Positions 1-12,059 are shown, counted from the first letter of the stretch. The stretch: DNA of 64,000 nt from Monoplex corrugatus (GCA_030674185.1 CM060314.1:27116891-27180890); one strand, 5' to 3'. Program-made: numbers and translations. The notes: generated by a model not told the origin, from the letters alone.

Positions 1-1018
1 TGTACATTCAGCAATTAAGCTAAAAATGTCATTTATTATTTTTTTCTAGGTGTGATGAAGACACTTAAGCCAACGATGTCTGCTCATCTTGTTTAGAGCA
101 GCAGTCATTTTAATTTTTGTATTTAAGTTTTGATTTTGTAGAATGCCGCTAGTCGTTTTGATTAAAGTTTGACTTGGAACTCGCTCTTTCTCTTCTTTTT
201 ATTCTTCCGTTTCTTCCGTCTACTTTTTTCCAAAGCACCCTGAATCCATTGCAAACAACACAAACTCCTTTAGTTTGTAAAGAAGGGAGGGGACCGCTGA
301 CAAGTCTGACAGAGTACAGGGCCCTCCTGTCAAACAAAGTTTCGACGAAACGAGGGCAGAGGGCCGAGTTTGTCTTCCTCCATCCTTCTCTCAGATCTAT
401 GTATTGATGGGTCATGTTTATTACGTATATGTAGCATAGCAAAGCGCTACTTACTTCGAGTTTTCTTCCTGTTTTTCAGCTTTCTGCACTTGCGCGCGCG
501 CTCTCTCTCTCTCTCCCCTAGCCCGTCACACACACACGTTCACACACACATATATACAAAACACAGAGACCCCTTCATTAACCCTCGACAAAAATGTAAG
601 TTCTCGTTCACTGGCTCCCTCTCTCTCTCTGTGACTATTGAAACGGGTCCAATGGGACATAATGCTACTATCCTTGAGTAATACTGTACTCTGAAGTCTA
701 AACTCTCTCTTGTGAATAGTACTTTTGTTCACCATGTATTAAGAAGAAATTATTACGATTCCGTTAAATGACAATGAACTAATTGGATCATATTTTTCGT
801 ATCTCTATTTTTTTTAAATGAATGCACATTTGTAACAAAGCAAATATTGTGTGTGCCTGCCTATGCAAACGCATGTGTACAGATCTCTAGATCTATCTTT
901 ATACATCTCTCTCTCTGACACACACGACATAATAGACATATACAGATAGATATAGATATGTGTATACATGCGTGTATACATGTCCTTAATCTATCTTTTT
1001 ATTCTGTCGTGTGCGCGC
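1..1018. other. No gene recognised; AT-rich DNA with short CT and CA runs
   Basis: Short CT/CA tracts lie near 503-560 and 905-925. The open frames here are short, overlap on both strands and show no recognisable domain. No splice-flanked exon or RNA gene is evident. Confidence 0.5.
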
Positions 1019-1072
1019 GCATGAGAGAGAGAAGAGAGAGAGAGAGGAATACAGAGAGAGAGAGAGAGAGAG

Positions 1073-1142
<70 letters not shown>

Positions 1143-1150
1143 TTTGTTTG
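1019..1150. repeat. Compound microsatellite (GA)n then (TG)n
   Basis: Imperfect GA repeats run to about 1075 and switch directly to an almost pure TG run of about 32 units, then TTTG units. Polypeptides rich in VCVC or THTH read through it are repeat artefacts. Confidence 0.97.
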
Positions 1151-1584
1151 TGCGTGCATGTAATCAGTATGGCGCAGAATACATTTTTGAAATGTACTAT
1201 TCGCGTTCACAGGAGTAAAATATTCGACGCGCATGTTTGGCTGTGTTAATAAAACATACCACTTTTTTTCAAGCATTTCCCGGTATGTGATATGAATGAC
1301 TGGACCAAAAGTCACACGACCGTGAGGATGGCACGTCTATTTAACACCACATCTGAATGACCAACACAGTCATTGTCCCACACAATCTGAGCAATACATA
1401 TGCCCCTTCCATTTGCTATCCTTTACAGACAGTCGTTGGCGGGGGTTTGTTAGCAATGCGTGCATAGCACAAAAAAGTTCCCTTTGTGGGTAGGGCTGGT
1501 TGACTGTGTGTACGCATGTTCTGACGTGCCAGCTATGGTCGGGATCCATCAAGCAGTGAGACAGAATAGAAGGCACACCATCAC

Positions 1585-1772
1585 AACCCTTTGACTCCCG
1601 TACCCTGTCAACTAGCATCCTGCATTGCCAACCATACTAGCAAAACAAACATTTAACCTTTGATTCGCCCATCCTATTCACCAGCTTCCTGCAGGACGCT
1701 GGTGGATAAGGTGAGGGGATCAAAGGTTTAAATTTTTGCTCTTGGTGGATAGGGCACAGGAGTCAAAGGGTT
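1585..1772. repeat. Nested imperfect inverted repeat, possibly MITE-like
   Basis: The inner arms at 1653-1685 and 1698-1730 are reverse complements over 33 bases with 7 mismatches. The 12-base loop contains CCTGCAGG. The outer arms at 1585-1616 and 1738-1772 both carry the AACCCTTTGACTCC motif in opposite orientation. All four arms look like diverged copies of one sequence. A related single arm lies near 35524. No protein or target-site duplication was identified, so transposon origin is inferred. Confidence 0.7.
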
Positions 1773-1818
1773 AAAGGCCTGTTTTCCGATCCGGCCTTCG
1801 GATACAGGATGGGCGGAG

Positions 1819-1940
1819 CTATCCACACACACACACACATGCATACACACACACACATGTATAAACACACACATGCATACACACACACATACATGCATGC
1901 ATACATACATAAAATACATACATACACACCCATATACATC
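1819..1940. repeat. (CA)n / (CATA)n microsatellite
   Basis: CA dinucleotides mixed with ACATACAT and GCATACAC units. Confidence 0.95.
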
Positions 1941-2836
1941 CAGACGCAGACAATGCACATGACATGTATGTTTCAGAAATAGCTCCAGCCACCACCGTTC
2001 AACTTTACTTCGATTCGAAATGTTGCTGTCGATTCATCATCGCATTTCGTATTCATGCAAGTTTATATTTATTTCATATGAGAGGGATTGAAGGTACAGT
2101 AGCTACGTTTCTATGAAAATTCTGAAACTTTGTCATGTTTTCTGTCTCGATCATACATTGCAGAAACACGATGTGAAAACTGAAAATGTTTAGCAAATAT
2201 ATCTGACACTCAAGGACTGGTCTGTAAAGATACTCCCGCTGGAGCTTTAAAACAGTTTTCGGGGTAGGGAGTTCGCGTTCACATCACTCACCAATGACGT
2301 TACAACTATAAAAAAAAAATCCTTCTTTATCCTTTACCTGTGTGCACTGCAATCACCCCCCTCCCTCTCACTTTACAATCACCATCCTGTCTGCACGTTG
2401 TCTTGTTTGGCTCTTGCAGAATACATGTAACGGGACTTTCTCTGTCTGGGGAGTGTGTTCAGAATAGGCCATGTGAGGAGCAGTGGTGCACGTGTGAGAA
2501 ACAATAGTGTGTGCTTGTTGAATACCTGTCAAACAGGTTGGCAAGATAAAAGACGACTGCAGATTCAATTGATAAGGATGCTAGGTTATGGATTTCTGTT
2601 AGTGAAAACTTCTGACAGAAATGTGGTCATTGTTCTCTTTTTGCATTTGATGTAAACAAACCAACAAAAGCAGCAGACCAAACAAAAATAGAAAACAAGT
2701 AAACAAAAGAAACCAGACAAAAAATGACAATGCATCCTTATTCCTTCTAGATGACCACAAACAGTGCAAATTGCAGTATATAATCCTCAAGCCAATGTGT
2801 GTGGACTTGATTGGTCGCATATTTATTAAATAATTT
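1941..2836. other. No gene recognised
   Basis: Single-copy-looking sequence. Open frames are under 75 codons with no recognisable motif. An A-rich stretch with AAACAAA units lies near 2655-2725. Confidence 0.45.
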
Positions 2837-2862
2837 CTCTCTCCCTCCTTTTTTCTCTCTGT

Positions 2863-2865
<3 letters not shown>

Positions 2866-2935
<70 letters not shown>
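2866..2935. repeat. (GA)n microsatellite
   Basis: About 35 pure GA units, preceded at 2837-2860 by a CT-rich tract, giving a local mirror-like arrangement. Confidence 0.97.
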
Positions 2936-2937
<2 letters not shown>

Positions 2938-3009
2938 TCATCATCTTCAGTGAAAGTTTATAAGATTATTATGATATAAATGAAACTGTATATAGTGAAA
3001 TGATAACAC

Positions 3010-3012
<3 letters not shown>

Positions 3013-3094
<82 letters not shown>
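3013..3094. repeat. (CA)n microsatellite abutting a LINE fragment
   Basis: CA run with one interruption near 3051. Its right edge is also the left edge of the recognisable RNase H frame, so the repeat marks the break of that element. Confidence 0.95.
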
Positions 3095-3096
<2 letters not shown>

Positions 3097-3718
3097 TCCC
3101 CAGATACTTTTTTGCGTTGATTCAAAATCTGTACTTCAAGCTCTTGAATTATCAAAATTACAAACAAGATCTGAAATGATATTGGAAATTACTCACTTGA
3201 TTAATAGTTTATCCTTAAGAGGCACTGATATTACTTTCTGCTGGATACCATCTCATAGTTCTTTTCATTACAATGATATGGTTGATAGGGCTGCCAAACG
3301 GGGGGCAAAGAGCTCACCAGATTCAAAACATTTACAACTTTCCCTCTCATTGCATGAGTGTTATACCTTAGTGGACGCCTACGTATGGAAGCAGTTTCAA
3401 GATAAACATAAAAAGTATGAAAAGTGTTACATGAATTTTGAAATTAGCAAAACACCTAAGCGGTTCCCTGCCAGTAGAAGTATACAATCCCTTATGTATA
3501 GGTGGAAACTTGATGCTTTCAAAACAAAATACACCAGGAATGTGGTGTGCCTGTGTGGAAAGAAGATTACACATAGTCATATTCTTTCATGCGTTCGAGT
3601 AAAACGACATATACCTACGTTATCAACGAAGACAGTTTCTGACATATTTGCCTCACCATCCTTAACATATGAATTTTTTGTTAGCCTGTCAAAAAGTCCT
3701 ATAGCGAATTATATTTAA
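3095..3718 (+). pseudogene. Non-LTR retrotransposon 3' fragment: RNase H domain plus C-terminal zinc-knuckle-like tail
   Basis: One open frame runs from the microsatellite edge to the stop at 3716-3718; the ATG at 3176 is internal. The first residues include CVDSKSVLQALE, matching the third motif of cellular-type RNase H (Asp-Ser, then a helix). About 40 residues on comes ITFCWIPSHSSFHYNDMVD followed by RAAKRGA, the family's WxPSH motif and its last catalytic Asp. The first two catalytic carboxylates lie upstream and are missing. Near the C-terminus CLCGKKITHSHILSC has the Cys-x-Cys...His-x-His...Cys spacing seen after RNase H in I/Nimb- and R1-like LINEs. Reverse transcriptase and endonuclease are absent. 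This is a 5'-truncated element with an intact terminal frame. Clade is inferred. Confidence 0.85.
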
Positions 3719-3980
3719 CGCGCCATTACTTCTCATGTTCAGTGTTATGATTAGCTAAGTTTACTGTTTCAATCGTTATTTATGATAACGTCATTTGTGA
3801 ATTTTTCTTTCTTGTCTTGTTTTTCTTGTTCATTTCTTTTTCCTGAAAATTAACCATTTCCAAGTGGGTTTTTTTTTGTTTTTGTTTTTTTTTGTTTTTT
3901 TTGTTTGTTTGTCTAAAATCACTTTAGTGAATAGACATTAAATCAAAGACCACCACCACACACACACACACACACACACT
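3719..3980 (+). mobile_element. 3' untranslated end of the RNase H LINE, ending in a hairpin and a (CA)n tail
   Basis: T-rich sequence follows the stop. A palindrome at 3911-3936 has outer arms GTCTA/TAGAC and inner CACT/AGTG. The element then runs through ATTAAATCAAAGACCACCAC into (CA)n at 3952-3979. The same end structure occurs in reverse orientation at 12105-12153. Confidence 0.65.
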
Positions 3981-4829
3981 TTATCAATAAAAGTATTACA
4001 ATGACGAGAGATGGAAAAATGACGAATAAAGATAGAGACAAAAATACAGATAGAGACAAAAATACAGAGGCAAACATACACAACAGACAGAAAAGCGGAT
4101 CCATACTCATGCATCACGGCCAGTTACGAGACAAAGCATTTGACGAGTTATCGGAACGCATTCCAAAACGTGGAACAAATGACAATTAGCAATCAAACCA
4201 AACAGCGGTGTCCTTTTTTTTTTCTTGTCTTCACTTTGTACACTCATTGTTTCCCTTCCTGTGTCCATATTTCAGTTACAAAATCCTGTACGGGTTAGTC
4301 CCTTGTATGAAATCCTGTCCCTTTTCTCTCAGCACTTCTTTTCCCCTTTCTCCTTTAATGCATTATGCATTGATGATCACAAAACATCCTCTAAAAAGGG
4401 AAAGCAACTTTATTCAAACATTTTCATACCTGAAATAACATCACGTAAGAAACTTCCAGCACAATTAATGCACCATCATCTTCAGGCCGTCTTCGTAAGG
4501 AAAGAAAGCAAGCACATCCATGGCCTTTGACATAAATAAACAAACACACACGCAAAACCTATATTCCTTTAATGAATTCCTGATCACACCATGTTTCTCA
4601 AGAAAATGACTGCACTGAAGTGATGCGATGACAGCGATGATGGAATGGAGCAGTGGTGGATCTAGAGTTAAATAATCACCGAAGATACATTTTTCAGTGT
4701 GACCAGAAGGGCGTCCCGATCTGTTCCTCTCTCATCTTTTAGGCGACCAAAAGCAAGACAACGGTGGACTGATTCAGACAAAGGTCTCTGCCACCTCACT
4801 CCCCCACGACCCCAGGGTAATGGAACTAT
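3981..4829. other. No gene recognised
   Basis: Short frames only. At 4225-4530 two frames show weak LINE-like residues (KILYGL), not enough for a call. A GATAGAGACAAAAATACA unit is tandemly duplicated near 4030-4068. Confidence 0.4.
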
Positions 4830-5002
4830 CCATGCAGGACATCAGGACCAGGCCAACTCATGGCTTTATGTGCAGGCTTAAGGCTTGTGCCGTGATCATT
4901 CTGGATTTTGTCCATCACATGGCACCTGTGACGTTAGTGCATATGGAATTCATTACGAGCGCGGAGACGTCATCTTGCGGAACTGAAACTGAAAGACAAA
5001 GG
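4830..5002 (-). mobile_element. SINE-like interspersed repeat, copy 1
   Basis: Read on the minus strand it contains CAGTTTCAGTT, then GACGTCTCCGCGCTC, GAATTCCATATGCACTAACG and a GGCC-containing end. It aligns along its length with 50290-50420 (same orientation) and 50515-50690 (opposite orientation). It resembles a SINE-like repeat I recall from snail genomes. The recollection is unverified; the three-copy homology is visible here. Confidence 0.7.
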
Positions 5003-5420
5003 AGCACTTCCAAGTTTAGATACATCATGCTTACCATTATAACTGTTGTAACGTGTCAATTTGTATTTCGGTATTTCTTTGTCTGTCTGTCCACTATGCC
5101 TGTCTTTATTTCATCAAAACAGAGCCAGCATCTGGGGAAATATTTGCATGATCTGAAGAAAGTTAAATTTTCACGAGATCCATGAACTCTTCAATTTTTA
5201 ACACTATTATGAACTTTTCGCTGTTTCGCTGTGCACAAACAAAAGGTCTCTTTTTGGAGTATTGCTTGAATGACAGTCCAGTTTCAGAGTCAAGTACGGA
5301 GTAGAAACTTCAAAACTGAGTAATCAAATGTTTCTGTACATGCCATTCCAACCAACCTGTAAACAGTTTAATCCATACAAAAAGGATCACGGCTTTACAA
5401 TATTTGAACAATGGATGAAA
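5003..5420. other. No gene recognised
   Basis: AT-rich sequence between the SINE-like copy and a LINE fragment. It may be degraded LINE sequence, but no motif is legible. Confidence 0.4.
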
Positions 5421-5429
5421 CACTTCTGA

Positions 5430-6070
5430 ATTCTCGTTCTATATGGTTAAGAATTGGGAACAAATTTTCCACGGGAAAAAAGTATTTATGATAACTTTCA
5501 ACGTTCAAGAGGATCAACTGAAATTGTTTCAAATAGCGATTGTGCACAGAATTCTGGATACCTATGTCATTGTAACAGAAACAGGACTTGCATACAACTT
5601 TCATTGTAACTTCTGTTTGGAAAGAATGGCACAGCTTTGATTACATCTTCTGGAAATGTTTACATGTCAAAATATTCTGGAAAAGGATAAAAGAATTGTT
5701 GAGGTCAAAATGCATAACTTGTGCAAACATCAATTTATCTACAAACATCAGGTTATATTATCTGGTGCTGATGAAAATGTACGCACAGATTCAATATTTG
5801 ATTTAATACTTTTTCTGATAAATGTAAATAGTCATAAAGCAAACTCAAAAAATCTACCACACACCATTTTCATTGCAAGAAATCATACCTTAAACACCAT
5901 ATAGAAGAGTATAAAACAAACTTGAGGTGGAAATTGCACACAGTATTCCTAGTTTTAGATGAAGCTGATATGATGTCTTGTTTGTTTATGATATATGTAC
6001 ATGCTTGTTTTATGACCTTCTTGTATGTATTAAACATTGTTGACTGTGATTGAACTTTATGCACTTAGAC
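5430..6070 (+). pseudogene. L1/Tx1-like LINE C-terminal fragment, frameshifted
   Basis: Starting at 5443 the frame reads NWEQIFHGKKVF, then QLKLFQIAIVHRILDTY and FHCNFC. A shift near 5620-5645 moves to another frame with FDYIFWKCLHVKIFWKRIKE. This order (W..IF, then Q.R.LHRIL, then CxFC, then FW.C..V..FW) is the zinc-binding region after the reverse transcriptase in L1/Tx1-type elements. A second shift near 5710 gives the acidic DENVRTDSIFDLI segment. An AT-rich 3' tail follows. At least two frameshifts make it a dead fragment; family placement is from motif order only. Confidence 0.65.
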
Positions 6071-6872
6071 CCTTTGTTGGAAATCTTGCATGTGTTTTGA
6101 ACTTTAATCTTTGATACAAATCATTCTGGTTTGTTGATATTATCTGTCTTTGCAACTTTCTAATAATGAATAAAAGACATTTGACAAAAGATAAAAGCAA
6201 GTATAAGCTACTGACGGCGTATAATCTCAAAATATCCGACCAGACTGAGTGAAGAAGCTGGCCAGGGTACACACTAACCAGATGAAAACTCCATACCTCC
6301 CCAGAGACTAATGAAACAAACCATCATTTATGGTGTCTGTGAAAGCCAAGTGTTCAATCACATCTTCTTCACTGCACACCCTGTCTACACCAGATATGAC
6401 GCAACAGATTCTATCTTAGACTTGTACCGATTCGTTTTTTTTATGCTTTACTTTTGTGCCGCGATGGGTGGTTTGGAAATGAAAATAGGGACACTTTTGG
6501 TAGATGCCATTTTTCATCAGTAGAAGGTATGTGGTGTGGTATACATTTTTATTCCTTAGGATTCTATCAATACAAACTATACAGATTTACGTATGATTCA
6601 AGTTTTTTTTGGTATGAAAATTAGAGATGATAATATGATAATAATACACCTCAGTTATTTGTCCACCCTTTAGCCACTTTGAATTTTACATACTATGTAA
6701 GTCGTATGTGGATAAAAACCCTCCGAATCTGAGAACGTACAGAGTAGGCAAAAGAACAGTATGGACTTTTGGTTTGGATCAGATAAGCTTTGTGAAAGTT
6801 TCATTTGGATGAAAAAGGAGAAAGAGACAAAGAAGACAAAGAGACAGATCTCTTCCTTATATCAGAAGCATC
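6071..6872. other. No gene recognised
   Basis: AT-rich, no domain-bearing frame. GA/AAGACAAAGAGA-like purine runs lie near 6815-6845. Confidence 0.4.
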
Positions 6873-6946
6873 GACAAGGGACAGATTCGTATGGAGGGCC
6901 ATGACCGGCAACGCCAAGCAGCAGGGCACATGATGACGATGATCAG
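6873..6946 (+). mobile_element. Orphan RTE-like LINE 3' end
   Basis: The sequence encoding RDRFVWRAMTGNAKQQGT and ending in TGATGACGATGAT matches the last ~75 bases of the fragment ending at 17321. RTE elements typically end with almost no 3' UTR and a short repeat tail, as here. Confidence 0.75.
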
Positions 6947-7239
6947 AAGCACAGAGATTCCAGAACATAGCAAGAGTTGCTATGCAAGAGACAGCTACAC
7001 AAAGCTACCTGGTCAAACGATACACAAAAATCAAGAATGCTCTAACGTTCCCAGTGACAAACAAGCTGCAGTGTTACACGCTGATCTGTCCATCAAAGAT
7101 AACGCATCAACTGACAACTGAATGAAATAACTAAACCCTTCAAACTGCTGAAATATGGATACTGAAGTATCGATTTTTTTGTTTTATCAAAAGACAACAA
7201 CAATAACAACAACAACAAAGTTAATTCAACAACTCACTC

Positions 7240-7735
7240 TTCAGTCTTAATTTCGTGCTTTAATTGAAAATGGGATGGACGAGAGAAGGAAACGACTGCT
7301 CCCTCCTTTTTACCCAGTCTTGCCGTCGACATGCACCTCATTATCCACGCCTCTCCTGATATGCCAAAGTCGATGAAAAATGACTGGATAAAACATCTCC
7401 CTCGCTTCGACCTTTTCATTTTCTTCAAATAAACTTGAACAGAAGTAACATCGTTAAATAATAATGCATGCGAACTAGAAAGCAACTGTTACGATAACAA
7501 AGCATGCGTAAACAGACATGGCAAAAACAAAACCAGAACGGGTTATGGTGCATAATAAGCTAACTTCGGATGAGAATCCAGTCAATAGCAGTATTGATCA
7601 GGGTTTGGCAGCACTGAAAGGTGCCTCCAACACTTTCTCGCTCGATTTAGAACAATGGAACATCCACTGTTGTAATGAATGGCTTTCAGTTAAGCTTCAG
7701 GTTGCAAGAGAATGGTCGAACATCTCTGACTGAAA
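7240..7735. repeat. Dispersed ~0.5 kb repeat, copy A
   Basis: Aligns colinearly with about 17990-18520. Shared blocks include GTCGACATGCACCTCATTAT (7325 and 18087), GAAGTAACATCGTTAA, GCATGCGTAAACAG and GATGAGAATCCAGTCAA. No frame is conserved between copies, so it is non-coding or a decayed element. The element type is unknown. Confidence 0.75.
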
Positions 7736-8624
7736 AGCTCCGAAAACAAAATGATCAAGCCATCGGACCAAGTCTTTGAAACAATGGACAGAAGAAATAC
7801 ATATGCTGAGACGAGGGAAATTATGACAAAACATCATGATGATATTAACTGTCCTAATTTTAAACTGAACTTGTATACATTTCAAATGCGACTTTTCCAT
7901 TTAAAGTTTTAGCGTCAACCCGTCTGCATAATAGAAACCCTACATACATGTACAGTGAAATGCTCTTCCATCAAAATCAGAAAAGACTGATAGCACGTTG
8001 TTACCTCATGGCTACTGTGGTTAGAGGTTATCTAACTGGCCCATGAACCGTGCATTTAAGACATTTTACACTGGAAAGAATATCTGCTTCATATGTTGTA
8101 CAGTTCAAGGGATGAGCCAAGAAATCATCACTGTCACATTGGGACGTACATGCTGACAAACACAGACAGACACATACACACAGAAAAATCACAGTTCAAT
8201 GTGCACTGATATTCCTTTTTTTCTGAAAAGAACAGAAAAAGAAGAACAGAACAAGGAAAAAAGCAGACACAAAGAAAGAGCCTATATTTCTAGTATGTGC
8301 TTAGGCAGTCTATACAAAGAACAGCCGAGAGTTTGCAATGAATGGACACCATAAATATGGAAATATATGTAAATACAAACATGGTTCCACAGACTGGTTT
8401 ACAAAAAAGCTGGATAAATATTATACAGCCTAGCTCCTGTACGTTTAATAGAATCTCAAGACCTCATCAAGCTTGGCTTTATGTGAGGGTTTATGACATC
8501 ACTGAATTATGCTGGTTCTGTATCACATCAAGTATGACATGTGCTGCGATGCATTTGAAAACATTGGTGCAAATAATGACTGCTTTCAAAACAAAACTGT
8601 TAAAAGAAAAACAATAATTCAGAG
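7736..8624. other. No gene recognised
   Basis: No domain, no tandem structure beyond short A-rich tracts near 8225-8275. Confidence 0.4.
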
Positions 8625-8707
8625 GTGTATGTATGCATGTATGTATGTATGTATGTATGTATGTATGTATGTATGTATGTATGTATGTATGTATGTATGT
8701 ATGTATG

Positions 8708-8741
<34 letters not shown>

Positions 8742-8780
8742 TGTATGTATGTGAATGTATGTATGTATGTGTGTATGTAT
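8625..8780. repeat. (ATGT)n tetranucleotide microsatellite
   Basis: About 35 near-perfect ATGT units with single changes near 8710, 8752 and 8770. Confidence 0.97.
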
Positions 8781-8826
8781 AGATAACTTAATAACTTCAT
8801 AACTTAATATAACAGAAAACAAGACC

Positions 8827-10201
8827 ATCACTATCGTCATCATCACCATCATTATCATATATTTTGCCACAAGGCGTTGGCGATCGTGGCTATCCATACG
8901 AATACATTTTTTGTCGCTGCAAGTATATCTTCTACCCTTTCTGTCCTCATCCACTCCGCAAATCCGTCCACTATTTTCTCCCTTGATCCACTGGTGCTCT
9001 TTTTCCCTCCAGCTTTTGTGTTGAGACTAGGTGCCCACATTTCTCTTGCCTCGTACAATGTCTTATACATGTTGCTTGTCTTTTCCTAACCTTCATTACT
9101 GTTCTTCTTGTGTTTGTCTCTTTCAAGACTGTCTCGTTTGCCTTCCTTGCTGTCTATGGAACCCTTAACTTTCTTCCTAGAAACCACATTTCAGCTGCCT
9201 CATCTTGTTATGACTTTGCGAGTTGACTGTCCACGCTTCGCATCCATGTAACAGTATATGCTCTAAATACCACTAAAGAAATCTTTCATGTTGTCAATTG
9301 ATAGGCATGTGCTGGTAAGAAAGTTTTTCATTTTCTTGAATACTGTTTTAGCTTGGCCAGTTCTGCTGGCTATTTCTAATGTGCATCTGCTGTCTGGTGA
9401 GATTACTGTTCCCAGATATATAAATTTATCGACTTGTCGCAGTATTGTGCCATTTGCCGTTATTTTACATGAGGGGATTTCTTGTTTTTTTTACTGATTA
9501 CAATGACTTCAATCTTCTTGCTATTTAGCTCCAGCCCTTTATTTCTGCTTTCAATTTCTGTTATATTCACAAGATTTTGTAGGTCTTTTTCATTTTCTGC
9601 AATTCGAACGGTGTCATCTGTATAACGAAGATTGTTTATCACTTTTCCTCCAACCTTTACCCCCGGGCATTCTTCTAGGTTTCTCATGATGATTTCGCTG
9701 TATAATAACAAATCTGATGACAGAACACACCCTTGCATGACTCCTTTTGATATTTGGGAAAGACCTTATATCATTTTCTACTCTCATTGCTGCTGTTTGT
9801 TCCCAATGTATATTCCTTATTATTCTTAGATCTTTTCCATCAATACTGAACTTTTCCAATTGGTTGGATGATTCTTTGTGTCTTACCCGATCAAAAACCT
9901 TAGTATAATTGACAAAGCATAAATATACATCCTTATTCAACTCAACTGATCTTTCTGTGAGAGTTCTTAGGATGCAGATGGATTTAATAATCCCTTTCCC
10001 TTCAACAAATCTACATTATTCTTCTGCTATTTCTGTTATGGTTCTCTTAATTGTCATGACGATTATTCTTAATAGAATCTTTGTCAAATGACTCATCCAG
10101 CTGATTCTACAATGCAGTTCGCATTTTCTAGCCCCTGCTTTCTTTGGAAGTGCAAGAAAAATTGATTTTGATATATCCTTAGGGATTTTTACGAAATAAG
10201 A
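8827..10201 (-). pseudogene. RTE-like LINE: reverse transcriptase to 3' tail, multiply frameshifted
   Basis: On the minus strand the RT begins near 10200 with FVKIPKDISKSIFLALPKK and ELHCRISWMSHLTKILLR. The next segments are DVYLCFVNYTKVFDRVRHKE (first catalytic Asp region), SIDGKDLRIIRNIHWEQTA, QGCVLS, then NNLRYTDDTVRIAENEKDLQ with the active-site box changed from YADD to YTDD. A conserved GLELNSKKIEVIVISKK segment follows. The C-terminal part from about 9300 carries the WTVNSQ-like and MWF regions, and at 9070-8855 SREKIVDGFAEWMRTERVED. The element ends in CATCATC-type repeats (TGATGA on its own strand) near 8827-8855. At least three frame breaks exist. The endonuclease is missing. RTE placement follows from the motifs and the very short 3' UTR. 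Confidence 0.88.
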
Positions 10202-10790
10202 ACAAGTGAATATACATACAGTTAACCACCAAGACAAACAAACAAATAAAGCAGACTAGAAAATGAGAGATGGGCATAAACAATAAGATTTCAATCCTGC
10301 AAATGCGTTCAGTGGTAGTTCCTTTACCGACAAATCATAGGTTAAAACTATTCAAACTAAGCACAGGCAACTTCTCACAGCAGCGTTCTGGCCAAAATCA
10401 ATTAATGATGCATCTGCAAACAGCACTTAAACACAAACAGCCCACTAAGGATACAGCAGGTACTTTGGAATGACTGTCCTTAAGTACAACAACAATGGAT
10501 GACCAAGAATGCCCTGGCCTCCACTCCCCCTCCTTTCTCATTCGCTAACCTCACTATATGAAGGGCAGACACTCATGGAAAAACATACGGGATCAGAGTA
10601 AAGCTTTAACTATCTCCATTTCATCGAAAAATTGCTTAAAACAGACTGTCAGATTTGTCAGACGTGTCTATGGACGCCCTTTTCTTTCTCTACCAAGAAA
10701 AGTTAATGTATTTTTCTACAGATTCAGATTGAGTGGTGTTTTCAAGAGAAACAAGGACTGTATGAAGAAAAAGAAGAAGAGGCGGAGGGG
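10202..10790. other. No gene recognised
   Basis: Sequence upstream of the RTE-like truncation point, with no recognisable motif. Confidence 0.4.
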
Positions 10791-10796
10791 AGAGAA

Positions 10797-10856
<60 letters not shown>

Positions 10857-10922
10857 AGAGACAGAGAGAGAGAGGCAGACCGACCGACCGACCGACAGAG
10901 ACAGAAACAGAGGCAGAGAGAA
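10791..10922. repeat. (GA)n with a short GACC tetranucleotide run
   Basis: GA repeats interrupted by AAGAG and CAGAG units, and by about four GACC units near 10878-10895. Confidence 0.95.
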
Positions 10923-12059
10923 TTAGACTCCAACTATTTTCAGCTAAAATGGAGTAGTGTTTAAACCTTCTAAAACATTCAATCACCTCAAAAATTTCAT
11001 TATTAAGTAATAACTACCAAGAGGGACTTCACCGAGATCTACAGTGGCTTGTGGTTGGGTTTAACTTAGTCTTTTGTCATCTGAAAGAGGCAGTGTGACT
11101 GACATGTCAACTACTGCCTCCAGCTGCACACTCTTGTCCTCTTCGAAGTTTCCTGTAAACATTTTCTTATTCTTCCATAAACAACAAGAATATAAAGCAG
11201 CGTCTCTGATTTTCCATCTCAATGTCAAATTTGGGTAAACATGTGTCATAACCAGTACACATGCGTCATAACCATTGAATTTCTGAGAAAACGAGTAACA
11301 TTATAATCAGTCAGCCCATACACAATTTCCACAATCATCTGACTCTCGAGCTTACTTATGCTGAAGTAACGTACATAAATGACAAATCCTATCTAAAACG
11401 CTGGTCATCAGACATGCATTTATGATCACCAACATGTGTGTAATAACTGCCACCTCCCCCTTACCTTAACTCCCTTACACCTGCACTGCAGTCTTTTTCT
11501 TCCTCTCCATTGTCTCTGCTCTTTCAAAACAACATAAATCCATTGGAAAGTTATCAAACTACTTCAACTGGGGCGAAAGAGAAGTCAATCGGCAACAAGT
11601 TCGACAGGGTACATGTCTTTCACGGGGAAGCTGACAGGAAATGACAACAGGGAAGGTTGTCCTACATTCCAATTTTCCTCTGTTTAAAAGTTATATTGGT
11701 ATGTCATGTCTAATATATATCTATAGAGTAACATGAAGCAGAACAAATCCAATGCTATTAGAAAGAAGTAAAACAATTTCCTAAACTTTCATCTCTCTCT
11801 CTCTCTGCATCTCTCTTTCCGAATAAACAATCTTTTATCCAATCTAAACCAAAGTGACTGCCGGCGCTCAAAGAAACAGATACCAGAAACACACCAAAAT
11901 CGAACAGAACCGCTCACTTAACTCATAAAACAAGAAGATAGGCGCAAAGCATATTTTCTCATTCGATTTTCGTGTATTCATTTATCATTTGTGAAGGGGA
12001 AATTCATCATATCTTGCTTCAATCTTTCATGAAGGTGGAAAAACCTCTATGGCCGTTTC
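10923..12059. other. No gene recognised
   Basis: About 1.1 kb with no domain-bearing frame. A short CT run lies at 11793-11807. Confidence 0.4.

Noticed and set aside
4225..4530. Weak LINE-like residues KILYGL and neighbouring frames
   Set aside because: No ordered set of motifs; frames break too quickly to distinguish from chance.
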